Assembly (NCBI GenBank): GCA_039030075.1
Contig: JBCCEW010000004.1
Location: 267,713 to 331,712, forward strand
Length of the DNA: 64,000 bases
Direction of reading: 5' to 3'
From: Myxococcota bacterium
GTDB lineage: Bacteria; Myxococcota_A; UBA9160; SMWR01
The translations under genes were made by a program, and so were the position numbers. The notes beneath the pieces are model-generated. The model made no database searches. It saw only the letters and a list, made by a program, of their open reading frames with translations, and was not told the origin of the DNA. This document shows, piece by piece, positions 25,603-33,928 of the stretch (within the stretch, counting starts at the first letter, position 1; each line of letters begins with the position of its first letter).

Positions 25603-28161
25603 TCAGGAAGCGGAGGCGGCGTCCAGCTCCTCATCGGCCGCGGCCACCAGCGGCAGATCGATCACGAAACGCGTGCCCTCGTCGGGGCCGGACTCGACGG
25701 CGATCTGCCCGCCGTGGCGCTCGATGATGCCGTGGGACAGGGAGAGCCCGAGGCCCGTCCCCTCGCCCACGGGCTTCGTGGTGAAGAACGGGTCGAAGAT
25801 CCGGCCGCGCACGTCCTCGGGAATCCCGGGTCCGTTGTCGGTGAAGGTCAGACGCACGCCGATCGGCCCCGACCCGCTTTCGATGGTGATGCGTCCCTGG
25901 TCTTCCATCGCGTCGCAGGCGTTCATCAGGAGATTCAAGAACACCTGGTTGAGCTGTCCGGCGTAGCAGCGCACCGTTGGGATCTCGCCATAGGTGCGAA
26001 CGACTTCGATGCCCGCCTTGAAGCGCGGCTCCATCAGCGCCAGGGTGCGATCGATCTCTTCGTGGAGGTTCGCGTCCTGGAGCTCGGCGTGATCCATCCG
26101 CGAGAACGTCCGAAGGTCCTGGACGATCTTCTTCACCCGCTCGGTGCCCTCGCGGCTACGCGAGAGCAGCTTCCCGATCGCCTCCTGGGCGCGGGTGGGG
26201 TCGCCCTGGTTCCGCTGCACGTCGACGAGCTTCTTGATGTACTCGTCGAGCAGCTGCAGATTCGCGTGGACGAAGCCGATCGGATTGTTCAGTTCATGAG
26301 CCACGCCCGCGACGAGCTGGCCCAGGCTCTTCATCTTCTCGGCCTGCACGAGCTGGGCCTGGGTATCCCGCAGCTCCGAGGTGCGCTCCTCGACCCGCGC
26401 CTCCAGCGTCTCGTTGAGCTTCGCGATCTCGTCGAAGGCCTTCGCGTTCTCGATCGCGATCGAGGACTGGTTCGCCAGGGTGCGCAGCAGCGTCCGGTCG
26501 TCGCCAACGAGGCGATCCCCGGAGATCTTGCGGCCGACCGCGATCACACCCAACAGATCGACGCCGTAGAGGATGGGTACGAGTAGCTCGACCTCGAGGG
26601 TGTCGAAGATGTCGCGACAGGCCTCGCGGTATTCGATGTCGGGTTCGTCGTCGAAGTCGACGCGGGAGAGGTCCTCACGCCGCATCCAGAGGTGCTTCCA
26701 GATGGCGTGATCCGAGCGGATCTCGGTGGCGAGCGCGTCCTCGTCCCATTCGCCACGCGAGGCCATCGGCAAGAGCACCTTGCCGTCGTCGTCGACCATC
26801 ATCACCATCGCGCGCTCGACGCCCATGGTGTCGGTGAGCGCGAGCAGAATGCGGTCGGCGATCTCGGAGAGCGAGAGCATCGACACCATCGCCTCGGAGA
26901 TCTCGCGCACCGCCACCCGGTAGGCCTCGCGATCCCGGTCGAAGAAGCGGTCGACCAGATTCTGGAGCCGATCGCGAAGCGGGTTGAAGGCGAGGATCGC
27001 CAGGAACAGGAAGCTCACCTGGAACCAGCGGAAGTTGATGTTCAGCCGGGACACCGCCGCGTCGGCGAAGGTGATGAAGAAGGCGAACATGCCGGTGATC
27101 GCCAGGGTCGCGGCGCCGTAGGCGGCCGACGACTTCGCGACGTTGCGCACGTCGAAGAGCTGGCGCCGGACGATGCCGTAGCCCACCGACACCGGGAACA
27201 GGAACGACCAGAGCAGCGCGAACGAGTAGTAGGGGGTGGGCATCTTCATCAGCCACTCGACGCCGTAGATGAAAACGACCGGGAGGAAGCTGACGGTCGC
27301 CGCCCAGAACATCAGGTCGGCCTGGTCGCGCAGCGGGCCGTCACCGTGGCGACGTCGTTCGATCCCGAGGATCAAGAGCGACGTCACGAGCAGCACCTGG
27401 GCGAAAGCGAACGAGAGGTTGAGCCCGAGCCCGGCACCGAGACCCAGTGCCGGGCCCAGGAGCGAGACACCGGCCAACAGCGCCGCGAACACGTAGGGCA
27501 GGTTCTGGATGCGCCGGTTGCGGACGATCCAGCCGGGCTCGATGGGATAGGTCGTGAAGAGATGGAAGGTGGTCGCGCCGATCAGGGGCACGTTGATCAA
27601 GAGACGGGGCCAACCCCAGGTGATCAGGTTGGTCTGGGGAAAGGTCGAGAGCTGGGCCGCCATCGTGCAGCAGAAGAGCAGGAGTGCCCACGCTTCCGAG
27701 CGGTCGTGCCGCAACCACCACGCCGCCCCGCCGGTGAGCAGGTACATCGCCGCCACCACCACCATCAAGCCGTGGAGGGCGCTGACGGTCGGGGTCTGGG
27801 CCCAGGCGATCGGTACCGGTGCGAGCGTGACGTCGAGCTGGCTGCCGTCGCGCTTCTCGACCGTGTAGACGTTGGCCACACCCGGGTCGAGCTGCTCGAC
27901 ACCGGCGCGCAAGACCTCGTGGTAGGGCAGCCCGTTCATGGCGAGGACGACGTCGCCGGCCACCAGGCCGCCGTTGGCGGCGCTCGGGGAGACTTCGTAG
28001 ACGACCGAAGTCGCACCGATGCGGGTGTGGGTAAAGGGGTGGTAGAGGCGTTCGCCCGGCGCCCGCAGCGCGGCGAGCGAAAGGACGATGGCCAGCAGCG
28101 CCCAGACGAGAAACAGCCCGGCGATCGCGCGGCGGACCCGCAACGTGGAGGACGGGTTCAT
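25603..28161 (-). CDS. Membrane sensor histidine kinase (PDZ-like, multi-TM, GAF, HisKA, HATPase)
   Basis: The protein has 852 residues. A first membrane helix (11-33) is followed by a periplasmic PDZ-like segment (about 48-118, VYEVSPSAANGGLVAGDVVLAMNG). About eight further membrane helices extend to about residue 395. A GAF-like domain (about 415-575), a coiled coil (575-612) and a HisKA domain with H622 (VAGVAHELNNPIG) follow. The ATPase domain shows N-box LLMNACDAME, DNGPGIPED and GEGTGLGLSLS. It autophosphorylates and should signal to a response regulator, but none is encoded in the window. The input may be periplasmic peptides or envelope state, which is inference. Confidence 0.92.
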   Translation of the reverse strand: MNPSSTLRVRRAIAGLFLVWALLAIVLSLAALRAPGERLYHPFTHTRIGATSVVYEVSPSAANGGLVAGDVVLAMNGLPYHEVLRAGVEQLDPGVANVYTVEKRDGSQLDVTLAPVPIAWAQTPTVSALHGLMVVVAAMYLLTGGAAWWLRHDRSEAWALLLFCCTMAAQLSTFPQTNLITWGWPRLLINVPLIGATTFHLFTTYPIEPGWIVRNRRIQNLPYVFAALLAGVSLLGPALGLGAGLGLNLSFAFAQVLLVTSLLILGIERRRHGDGPLRDQADLMFWAATVSFLPVVFIYGVEWLMKMPTPYYSFALLWSFLFPVSVGYGIVRRQLFDVRNVAKSSAAYGAATLAITGMFAFFITFADAAVSRLNINFRWFQVSFLFLAILAFNPLRDRLQNLVDRFFDRDREAYRVAVREISEAMVSMLSLSEIADRILLALTDTMGVERAMVMMVDDDGKVLLPMASRGEWDEDALATEIRSDHAIWKHLWMRREDLSRVDFDDEPDIEYREACRDIFDTLEVELLVPILYGVDLLGVIAVGRKISGDRLVGDDRTLLRTLANQSSIAIENAKAFDEIAKLNETLEARVEERTSELRDTQAQLVQAEKMKSLGQLVAGVAHELNNPIGFVHANLQLLDEYIKKLVDVQRNQGDPTRAQEAIGKLLSRSREGTERVKKIVQDLRTFSRMDHAELQDANLHEEIDRTLALMEPRFKAGIEVVRTYGEIPTVRCYAGQLNQVFLNLLMNACDAMEDQGRITIESGSGPIGVRLTFTDNGPGIPEDVRGRIFDPFFTTKPVGEGTGLGLSLSHGIIERHGGQIAVESGPDEGTRFVIDLPLVAAADEELDAASAS

Positions 28162-28245
28162 GAAGCTCCAGACACCCGTCCGGAGGCTACGGCCCTTCCC
28201 CCCGGCGTGTCAAAACGCGGAGCCGGGGCGCGGCGCGAGCGGCGC

Positions 28246-28593
28246 CTACTGGAGGCGCGCGTCGAGGTCGATCAGGCCGTTGCCCGGAGACTTCGCGGGG
28301 CCGTAGTTGAAGCCGCGGTTGTTGAGCGTCACCGCTTCTTCGCCCGGATCGCCGCCCTGGTGGGCCAGCTGGGCCTGAATCAGCTGCATCATCTGCTCCA
28401 GCTGGACCGCCTGCTGTTCGACGCTCGGGCCAGCCTGGCACATCTCACCCGGCTCGTAGGAGGCCAGCGGCTCGGCGTCCGCCTGCAGCACCACGCCGGG
28501 CGACCACAGCGCAATCATCGTGGCCACGGCGATCCATCCCCCGATCCGACCGATGCGATGACCGAGACTGCGAAGCTGGGGTGAGAGCGTCAT
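28246..28593 (-). CDS. Small secreted or membrane-anchored protein of unknown function
   Basis: I do not recognise this protein. It has 115 residues, with a hydrophobic signal or anchor (GGWIAVATMIALWSPGVVLQADA) at about residues 19-41. A Gln/Met-rich amphipathic helix follows (VEQQAVQLEQMMQLIQAQLA), then NNRGFNYGPAKSPG. The ATG at 28593 has a strong GGAGG site; an upstream in-frame ATG at 28626 is less likely. It lies 84 nt upstream of the histidine kinase on the same strand. It may therefore be a periplasmic accessory of that kinase, which is inference. Confidence 0.62.
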   Translation of the reverse strand: MTLSPQLRSLGHRIGRIGGWIAVATMIALWSPGVVLQADAEPLASYEPGEMCQAGPSVEQQAVQLEQMMQLIQAQLAHQGGDPGEEAVTLNNRGFNYGPAKSPGNGLIDLDARLQ

Positions 28594-28778
28594 GAGGACC
28601 TCCGGTGATAGACTGAGGGCGTCCATCTGCGTTCATCGGCCGGGGGGACCGAGAGCTTGAGCCGAACGCCCAGCGCCAAGCGACGCGCTCGCCGAGAAGC
28701 GCCCTGCGGTCGCCCGATTGACCGCCTCGCTTGCACCCGGCCTGCGCATCGCGGGCGCTACCGAAACGAAGGCGCCCC

Positions 28779-29822
28779 GTGCAGCTGGTGAGCTTCGCCC
28801 TGGACCCGCGGGACCCGTTGGTCTCGCGTACCCGCGACGCCGGCCCCGAGGACGTGCCCCTCGATCGGCACGCCCTCCGCCTCGGCGCCCTCCTCGAGTA
28901 CGGCGAGGGCGGACAGGCGGTGGTCGATCTCGCGCGGGCGCTGGCCGTCAAGCTCGGGCGCGAAGACGCGGGTGCCCCGGAAGCCGAGGCCGAGTCGCGC
29001 ATTCCCGCCGACCCGCGCCGTTTCCTCGAGCACGGGGCCCCTGCCCTCGCGAGCGCGCGCGAAGCCCTCGCCTTCGCGACCGCCGCGGTGAGCGACTACG
29101 AGGGGCCCGACCTGCGCAGCGCCGGCATCGTCGTGCCACGCTCCTCGGTGCGGCTCTCGTCGCCGGTGCCGCAGCCGGGGAAGTTGATCGGCGTCGCTCG
29201 CAACTACGCCGACCACGCCCGGGAACGCGGGGCCGCTTCGCTTCCCGAGGAACCGGTGCTCTTCCTCAAGGCGAGTTCGTGCGTGGTCGGGCCGCGCGAC
29301 GACATCGTCGTCCCGCACGCGGTGACCCAGCCCGACTACGAGGGCGAGCTCGCCGTCGTCGTCGGCTCCCGCGCCACAGCGGTCGGCCCGCGCGAGGCGA
29401 CGGCGGCGATCGCAGGCTACTGCGTCGCGAACGACGTCAGCGCCCGCGACTACCAGAACGTGCGCGGCCAGCACTTCATCGGGAAATCCTGCGACACGTT
29501 CGCGCCGCTGGGTCCGGCCCTCGTCACTTCCGACGAGATCGCCGACCCCCAGGATCTCGGCATCCGCACCCGCGTGTCCGGAGAGATCCGCCAGGAAGGG
29601 CGCACGAAGGACATGCTCTTCTCGGTGGCCGAGATCGTCGCCTTCGCGTCCCACCTGTTCACGCTCGAGCCGGGGGACGTAATCCTCACCGGCACCCCGA
29701 GCGGGGTCGGCGCGGCTTCGGACCCCCCGCGCTGGCTACGCGATGGCGACGTCGTCGAGATCGAGATCGAAGGCGTGGGACGCCTGGTGAACCACGTGCG
29801 CTTCGAACGCGGCGCGTCCTAG
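28779..29822 (+). CDS. Fumarylacetoacetate hydrolase (FAH) family protein
   Basis: The protein has 347 residues. The C-terminal two thirds are the FAH fold: KLIGVARNYADHARE, PVLFLKASSCVVG, DYEGELAVVVG with acidic metal ligands, SARDYQN, and PGDVILTGTPSGVG. The N-terminal 120 residues are the looser family-specific domain. These enzymes act on C-C bonds of dioxo acids (fumarylpyruvate, oxaloacetate, catechol meta-pathway products). A GTG at 28779 behind GAAGG gives the usual N-terminus (QLVSF). The specific substrate is not evident. Its end converges with the PNPOx-like gene. Confidence 0.9.
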   Translation: MQLVSFALDPRDPLVSRTRDAGPEDVPLDRHALRLGALLEYGEGGQAVVDLARALAVKLGREDAGAPEAEAESRIPADPRRFLEHGAPALASAREALAFATAAVSDYEGPDLRSAGIVVPRSSVRLSSPVPQPGKLIGVARNYADHARERGAASLPEEPVLFLKASSCVVGPRDDIVVPHAVTQPDYEGELAVVVGSRATAVGPREATAAIAGYCVANDVSARDYQNVRGQHFIGKSCDTFAPLGPALVTSDEIADPQDLGIRTRVSGEIRQEGRTKDMLFSVAEIVAFASHLFTLEPGDVILTGTPSGVGAASDPPRWLRDGDVVEIEIEGVGRLVNHVRFERGAS

Positions 29823-30376
29823 ACCGGCGCGTATCGCAGCAGCAGGCGTTCGCCGGTCTCGTAGCCGCGGCGCATGCGGTCGCGCCAATCGGCGATCTCG
29901 GCCGGGTACTTCGTCTCGTAGAGGGCGAGCAGGCGATTCAAGAGCGCCGGATCCCCTTCCACCGAGGTGACCTTCGCCTCGAAGAACGGCGCCTTGCGGA
30001 ACGCCTCGTTCTTCCCGAGCAGGCCCTTCCAGCGACCGTGGTTCCCGACCCAGACCTTGGCGCGATCGAGGCCCTTGGCCAGCGCGCGCCCCTTCCAGGT
30101 GCCGGGCGCCGTGTTGATCACGACGCTGTCGTCGAGCCAGCCGTACCAGACCTCGCCGTGACAGCTGCTCTCGTTCCCGTCGCTCTTGAGCGGTGAGATG
30201 TAGACGAACTCGCTGTCCTCGAGCAGCTGGGTCGGCAGCTTGCCCGCGTGGGTGTCGGCGAGCGCCGACCAGGGCGCGAGCGCGGCGCCCGCTCCGACGA
30301 CGGCGCCGTGCTTCAAGAACGCGCGGCGGCTCCAATGAGCCTCCCGCGCCGATTTCCCCGTGTCGCGTCCGTGCAT
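29819..30376 (-). CDS. Tat-exported split-barrel protein of unknown function
   Basis: The protein has 185 residues. A twin-arginine signal (WSRRAFLKHG) precedes a hydrophobic run ending SALADTH. The mature domain is small and beta-rich (EFVYISPLKSDG, SVVINTAPGTWKGRALAKG, KVWVGNHGRWKG), suggestive of a flavin- or F420-binding split barrel. I did not identify cofactor residues with certainty. It follows cysH with a 1-nt overlap (TGATG), so both are in one transcript. An exported protein coupled to APS reductase is unusual. Confidence 0.72.
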   Translation of the reverse strand: MHGRDTGKSAREAHWSRRAFLKHGAVVGAGAALAPWSALADTHAGKLPTQLLEDSEFVYISPLKSDGNESSCHGEVWYGWLDDSVVINTAPGTWKGRALAKGLDRAKVWVGNHGRWKGLLGKNEAFRKAPFFEAKVTSVEGDPALLNRLLALYETKYPAEIADWRDRMRRGYETGERLLLRYAPV

Positions 30377-31137
30377 CAGATCCCCGATCCCTGATTCTCT
30401 TCGCCGACGTGGATCCCGCACTCGCGGGTCTCGGCGCTCTCCCACCACCAGCGGCCGGCCCGGGAGTCTTCGCCGGGTCGGACGGCCCGCGAGCAGGGCT
30501 CGCAGCCCACCGAAGGATACCCCTTCGCGTGCAGGCGGTTGGTGGGGACGTTGTGCGCGGCCACGTATTCCATGACCTGGTCGCGGGTCCAGTCGGCGAT
30601 CGGGCTCAGCTTCACCATCCCGCCGTGGGTGTGGTCGATCTGGATCTTCGGGGTGTCGGTGCGCGTGACGTTCTGATCGCGGCGCAGGCCCGTCACCCAG
30701 GCCTCGAGGCCCGACAGGTAGGCGTTGAGCGGCTGCACCTTGCGGACGTTGCAGCAGCGCTGGCGCTGCTCGACCGAATCGTAGAAGAGGTTCATGCCGT
30801 GCTCGGTGACCATCGTGGCGACGTCCGAGCCGTTCGGTGCGATCACTTCGACCTTCTTGTCGTAGCGGTCGCGCACCCGGTCGATCAGGTCGAAGGTCGC
30901 CTGGGGCAGCCGGCCGGTGTCGAGCACGAAGACCCGGGAGCGCGGGTCGATGCGATGCATCATGTCGAGGAGCACGAGGCCCTCGGGCGCTCCGAAGGAA
31001 CACGACAACGCGATCTTCGGACGGAAATACTTGATTCCCCAAGTCAGAATCTCTTGGGGGCTCCAGTTCTCGGCCTCACCGCTCTCGATTTGGCTTCGAA
31101 CGTGATTCGAAAGGACACGGGGTTCGGTAGAGGCCAT
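30376..31137 (-). CDS. cysH: Assimilatory adenylyl-sulfate (APS) reductase CysH
   Basis: The protein has 253 residues and reduces activated sulfate to sulfite. The PP-loop-like nucleotide segment is ALSCSFGAPEG. The paired cysteines RCCNVRK and GCEPC ligate a [4Fe-4S] cluster, which marks the APS-using type rather than the PAPS-only type. The C-terminal ECGIH motif carries the catalytic cysteine. GAGGAG precedes the ATG. No cysD, cysN or sulfite reductase genes are nearby. A Tat-exported gene is coupled downstream. Confidence 0.94.
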   Translation of the reverse strand: MASTEPRVLSNHVRSQIESGEAENWSPQEILTWGIKYFRPKIALSCSFGAPEGLVLLDMMHRIDPRSRVFVLDTGRLPQATFDLIDRVRDRYDKKVEVIAPNGSDVATMVTEHGMNLFYDSVEQRQRCCNVRKVQPLNAYLSGLEAWVTGLRRDQNVTRTDTPKIQIDHTHGGMVKLSPIADWTRDQVMEYVAAHNVPTNRLHAKGYPSVGCEPCSRAVRPGEDSRAGRWWWESAETRECGIHVGEENQGSGI

Positions 31138-31244
31138 GACTCTCCTCGGATCGGAAGAAAGCTACCCGAACCCAAGCCTATTTCAACAAATCCTGACTCT
31201 TGGAATCGGTATTACGAGTGTCCGGGTCGGGAATCCCGACGCGC

Positions 31245-31553
31245 TCACCCTTCGTCTGCGAGCAGCCCCTCGACCCGGTCGACCTTCTCCTGCATCGCAA
31301 CGGCGCGATCGCGGCGGTCGTCGATCTTGAGCACGGTGCCGACGCGCTCGGCCCCGGCGGCGAACACGGCCTCCTGCATCGCCTGAACCAGGGCGTAGAT
31401 GTCGGCCAGCTCGCCCTCGAGGGTCGTGAACATCGGGTCGAGGCGATAACCCACGCGGTCCTGAGCGCGGACCACCCGCAGCGCGGCCGCCACGTAGCTC
31501 GAGACGCTGGTGCCCGCGCCCACGGGCGAGATGCTGACGGCGGCGATGGCCAT
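31245..31553 (-). CDS. MTH1187-family thiamine-binding protein
   Basis: This 102-residue, single-domain protein has the ferredoxin-like fold of the MTH1187/YkoF group, several of which bind thiamine. Family features are IAAVSISPVGAGTSVSSYVAAAL, YRLDPMFTTLEGEL and a final VLKIDDRRD. GAGGAG precedes the ATG at 31553. It lies 40 nt downstream of the folK fusion and is probably cotranscribed. The role is binding or sensing, not catalysis, judging from the family. Confidence 0.87.
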   Translation of the reverse strand: MAIAAVSISPVGAGTSVSSYVAAALRVVRAQDRVGYRLDPMFTTLEGELADIYALVQAMQEAVFAAGAERVGTVLKIDDRRDRAVAMQEKVDRVEGLLADEG

Positions 31554-31593
31554 GGGAACTCCTCTTCGGGGTCGATGCTTCGATGATCGGGGG

Positions 31594-32619
31594 TCAGGCC
31601 GCGCGCACGCGCACGGCCGCGGGGTCGCGCAAGGCGGCGGCGCGCTCGGCGATAGTCTCGCCGTCGGCGAGACGTCGCTCGGGTTCGAGATCGCAGAGCG
31701 GTTCGAGGACGAAGCCTCGCTCTGCGAGCCGCGGGTGCGGCACTTCGAGGCGCGGGGTGCGGAAGCGCGCCGTGTCGTAGAAGAGCAGATCCAGGTCGAG
31801 GGTGCGCGCCGCGTTGCGCACGCTGCGCTCGCGTCCGCGCTCGCCTTCGATCTCGAGCAGCAGATCGAGAAGCGCCTCGGGCGGGAGCAGCGTCTCGAAG
31901 CGCACGGCGGCGTTCAGGTAGCGGCCCTGGTCGCCCGGACCGACGGGCGCCGTCTCGTACACCCGGGAGACCCCGAGGTTCCCGATCTCGGGGTGGCTGC
32001 GCAGCCGCGCGCAGGCGTGGGCGAGATGCGCTTCCCGGCAGCCCAGGTTCGAGCCCAGGGCCACCAGCGCAGTGGAGCCACCGGGAGGCACGGGGACCGC
32101 GCGCGCTTCGAAATGCAGCGTGCCCAGCAGCGCCGACGCGCGCCGGGTCGGATCCGCGCCGGCTGCGAGCGGTCGACACACGAGTCTCGAGAATGACGCC
32201 CCATGTGCCCGCGCGAACGCGCCGTCGTCGAGCACCCAGGTCGGGGTGGCGTGCTCGTCGCCCGCGACCGTCAGCGCCGCACCGTCGGGTTGCAGCACGA
32301 GCTGTCGCACCCAACCCGGGAAACGCTGGGCCAGCTCGATCGCAGCGGCCGCAGCCGCCCCCACCCCGACCGCCGTCACCGCGACGAAGCCGCAGACGTC
32401 CCGGAGATGCGCCTGGAGCGCCGCGCGCAGCGACTCGCGACTCCCGTCCTGCGCCAGCGTCGGGCGTACGACGTCGAAACCCAGCCCGGCCAGGCCTGCG
32501 TCGCGCGCGGCGGCGTCTGGCCCCGACGCGTGCGCGAGCCACACGAGCGGCTGGCCTCCCACCCCGATGCGGTGGACCGGCTCGAGCGCAGCGGAATGCG
32601 TGGCACGAGGCGCCTTCAC
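31594..32619 (-). CDS. folK: HPPK (FolK) with an extra N-terminal hydrolase-like domain
   Basis: The protein has 341 residues. About 180-341 is HPPK, which transfers pyrophosphate from ATP to 6-hydroxymethyl-dihydropterin in folate synthesis. Its motifs are TALVALGSNLG, VYETAPVG, RYLNAAVRFET and RTLDLDLLFYD. Stand-alone HPPK is about 160 residues. Residues 1-170 look like an alpha/beta-hydrolase remnant (VWLAHASGP, VTAVGVGAAAAAAIELAQRFPGW) with glycine where a nucleophile serine would be. The GTG start at 32619 lies 6 nt after a TACGAT -10, which supports translation of the extension. Confidence 0.85.
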   Translation of the reverse strand: MKAPRATHSAALEPVHRIGVGGQPLVWLAHASGPDAAARDAGLAGLGFDVVRPTLAQDGSRESLRAALQAHLRDVCGFVAVTAVGVGAAAAAAIELAQRFPGWVRQLVLQPDGAALTVAGDEHATPTWVLDDGAFARAHGASFSRLVCRPLAAGADPTRRASALLGTLHFEARAVPVPPGGSTALVALGSNLGCREAHLAHACARLRSHPEIGNLGVSRVYETAPVGPGDQGRYLNAAVRFETLLPPEALLDLLLEIEGERGRERSVRNAARTLDLDLLFYDTARFRTPRLEVPHPRLAERGFVLEPLCDLEPERRLADGETIAERAAALRDPAAVRVRAA

Positions 32620-32625
32620 GGCGGG

Positions 32626-32631
32626 ATCGTA
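32626..32631 (-). promoter_or_regulatory. -10 element of a leaderless promoter (folK fusion)
   Basis: TACGAT on the minus strand is followed by 6 nt and the GTG at 32619, with no ribosome-binding site. Confidence 0.5.
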
Positions 32632-32635
32632 CCGC

Positions 32636-32641
32636 TACACT
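32636..32641 (+). promoter_or_regulatory. -10 element of a leaderless promoter (aminotransferase-luxE-luxC operon)
   Basis: TACACT is followed by 9 nt and the GTG at 32651. It lies 4 bp from the opposing -10 at 32626-32631, so both promoters cannot be occupied together. Confidence 0.5.
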
Positions 32642-32650
32642 GCGTCGGCC

Positions 32651-33928
32651 GTGGCCGCCCCGACCGACCAGCTCCCCGCGCTCGTGACGCGCGTGCCGGG
32701 ACCGCGGTCCCGGGCGCTCGCCGAGCGTCTGGCCGCGGTCGAATCCCGCAACGTCACCTGTCTCGAGCCCGAGGCGCCGATCTTCTGGGAACGTGCCCAG
32801 GGCGCCAACGTCTGGGACGTCGACGGCAACCGCTTCGTCGATCTGTCCGGCGCCTTCGGCGTGGCGAACGCGGGCCACGCCCACCCCGAGGTGGTGGCCG
32901 CCGTCGCCCGCCAGTCCGAGCAGCTGATGCACGGCATGGGCGACGTCCACCCGTCCGCGGTGAAGGTCGAACTCCTCGAAGCTCTGGCCGCGCGCTTTCC
33001 GGGAGGTGGCCCCGCGCGCGCCGTCCTCGGGTCGTCGGGAAGCGACGCCGTCGAGGCCGCGCTGAAGACGGCCCTGCTCGCCACGGGGAAGAGCGACGTC
33101 CTCGCCTTCGAGGGCGGCTACCACGGCCTCGGAATGGGCGCCCTCGACCTGACGGCGCGCGGTGACTTCAAGGAGCCGTTCCGCGCGCGGCTCCCGGCGC
33201 GCACGCACCACGCCCGTTTCGGAGACATCGCGGACGTGCGTCGCGTTGCCGCCGCCCACGCCGACACCCTTGCCGCGGTGATCGTCGAGCCGATCCAAGG
33301 GCGGGGGGGAGAACGCGTACCGCCCGACGACTTCCTGCCCGAACTGCGCGCGCTCTGCGATGCCCACGGCTGGCTGCTGATCGCCGACGAGGTCTACACG
33401 GGCTTCGGTCGCACCGGAGCGGGCTTCGCCTGCGAACACGCCGACGTCGTCCCGGATCTCTTGTGCGTGGCGAAGGGCCTCAGCTCGGGGATGCCCCTCT
33501 CGGCGTGCATCGGCCGGCGCGAGGTGATGGACGCCTGGCCCGCTTCCATGGGCGAGGCCCTCCACACCCAGACCTTCCTCGGACACCCGCCCAGCTGCGC
33601 GGCGGCACTGGCGTCACTCGAGGTGATCGACCGCGAAGGACTGGCCGCGCGCGCGGCGGAGCTCGGCGGCAAAGCGCTGGCGCAACTGCGCGAGCGCCTC
33701 GGCGAGACCGTCGCGGTCGAGGAGGTGCGAGGCCGCGGGCTGATGATCGGCGTCGCCTGTCGCAACGCCGAGGTCTCGCTGCACGCCGTGCGTTCGCTCC
33801 TCGGCCGCGGCTTCATCACGCTGCCCTCGGGCGACCACGGCCAGGTGATCGGACTGTCGCCGCCGCTCACGATCGGGCGCGAGGCCTGGGACGCCGCCCT
33901 CGACGCGATCGCGGAGGTGCTGGCGTGA
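32651..33928 (+). CDS. Class III (omega) aminotransferase
   Basis: This 425-residue PLP enzyme is in the GABA/ornithine/glutamate-semialdehyde aminotransferase group. Motifs are GSSGSDAVEAALKTA, YHGLGMGAL, the PLP-contacting aspartate in LLIADEVYTGFGRTG, and the Schiff-base lysine in CVAKGLSSGMPLSA. Enzymes of this group transaminate amines and aldehydes remote from a carboxylate. Its stop overlaps luxE (GTGA), and luxE overlaps luxC, so all three are translationally coupled. With those neighbours an acyl aldehyde is a plausible acceptor, giving a fatty amine; this is inference. Confidence 0.9.
   Translation: MAAPTDQLPALVTRVPGPRSRALAERLAAVESRNVTCLEPEAPIFWERAQGANVWDVDGNRFVDLSGAFGVANAGHAHPEVVAAVARQSEQLMHGMGDVHPSAVKVELLEALAARFPGGGPARAVLGSSGSDAVEAALKTALLATGKSDVLAFEGGYHGLGMGALDLTARGDFKEPFRARLPARTHHARFGDIADVRRVAAAHADTLAAVIVEPIQGRGGERVPPDDFLPELRALCDAHGWLLIADEVYTGFGRTGAGFACEHADVVPDLLCVAKGLSSGMPLSACIGRREVMDAWPASMGEALHTQTFLGHPPSCAAALASLEVIDREGLAARAAELGGKALAQLRERLGETVAVEEVRGRGLMIGVACRNAEVSLHAVRSLLGRGFITLPSGDHGQVIGLSPPLTIGREAWDAALDAIAEVLA

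Noticed and set aside
26692..28584. A 630-codon frame antisense to the histidine kinase
   Set aside because: It is opposite a full kinase with all conserved motifs, and its translation lacks domains.
31178..33586. An 802-codon frame spanning folK and the aminotransferase on the minus strand
   Set aside because: It overlaps two well-supported genes in other frames, and its low-complexity Arg/Ala-rich translation has no recognisable fold.
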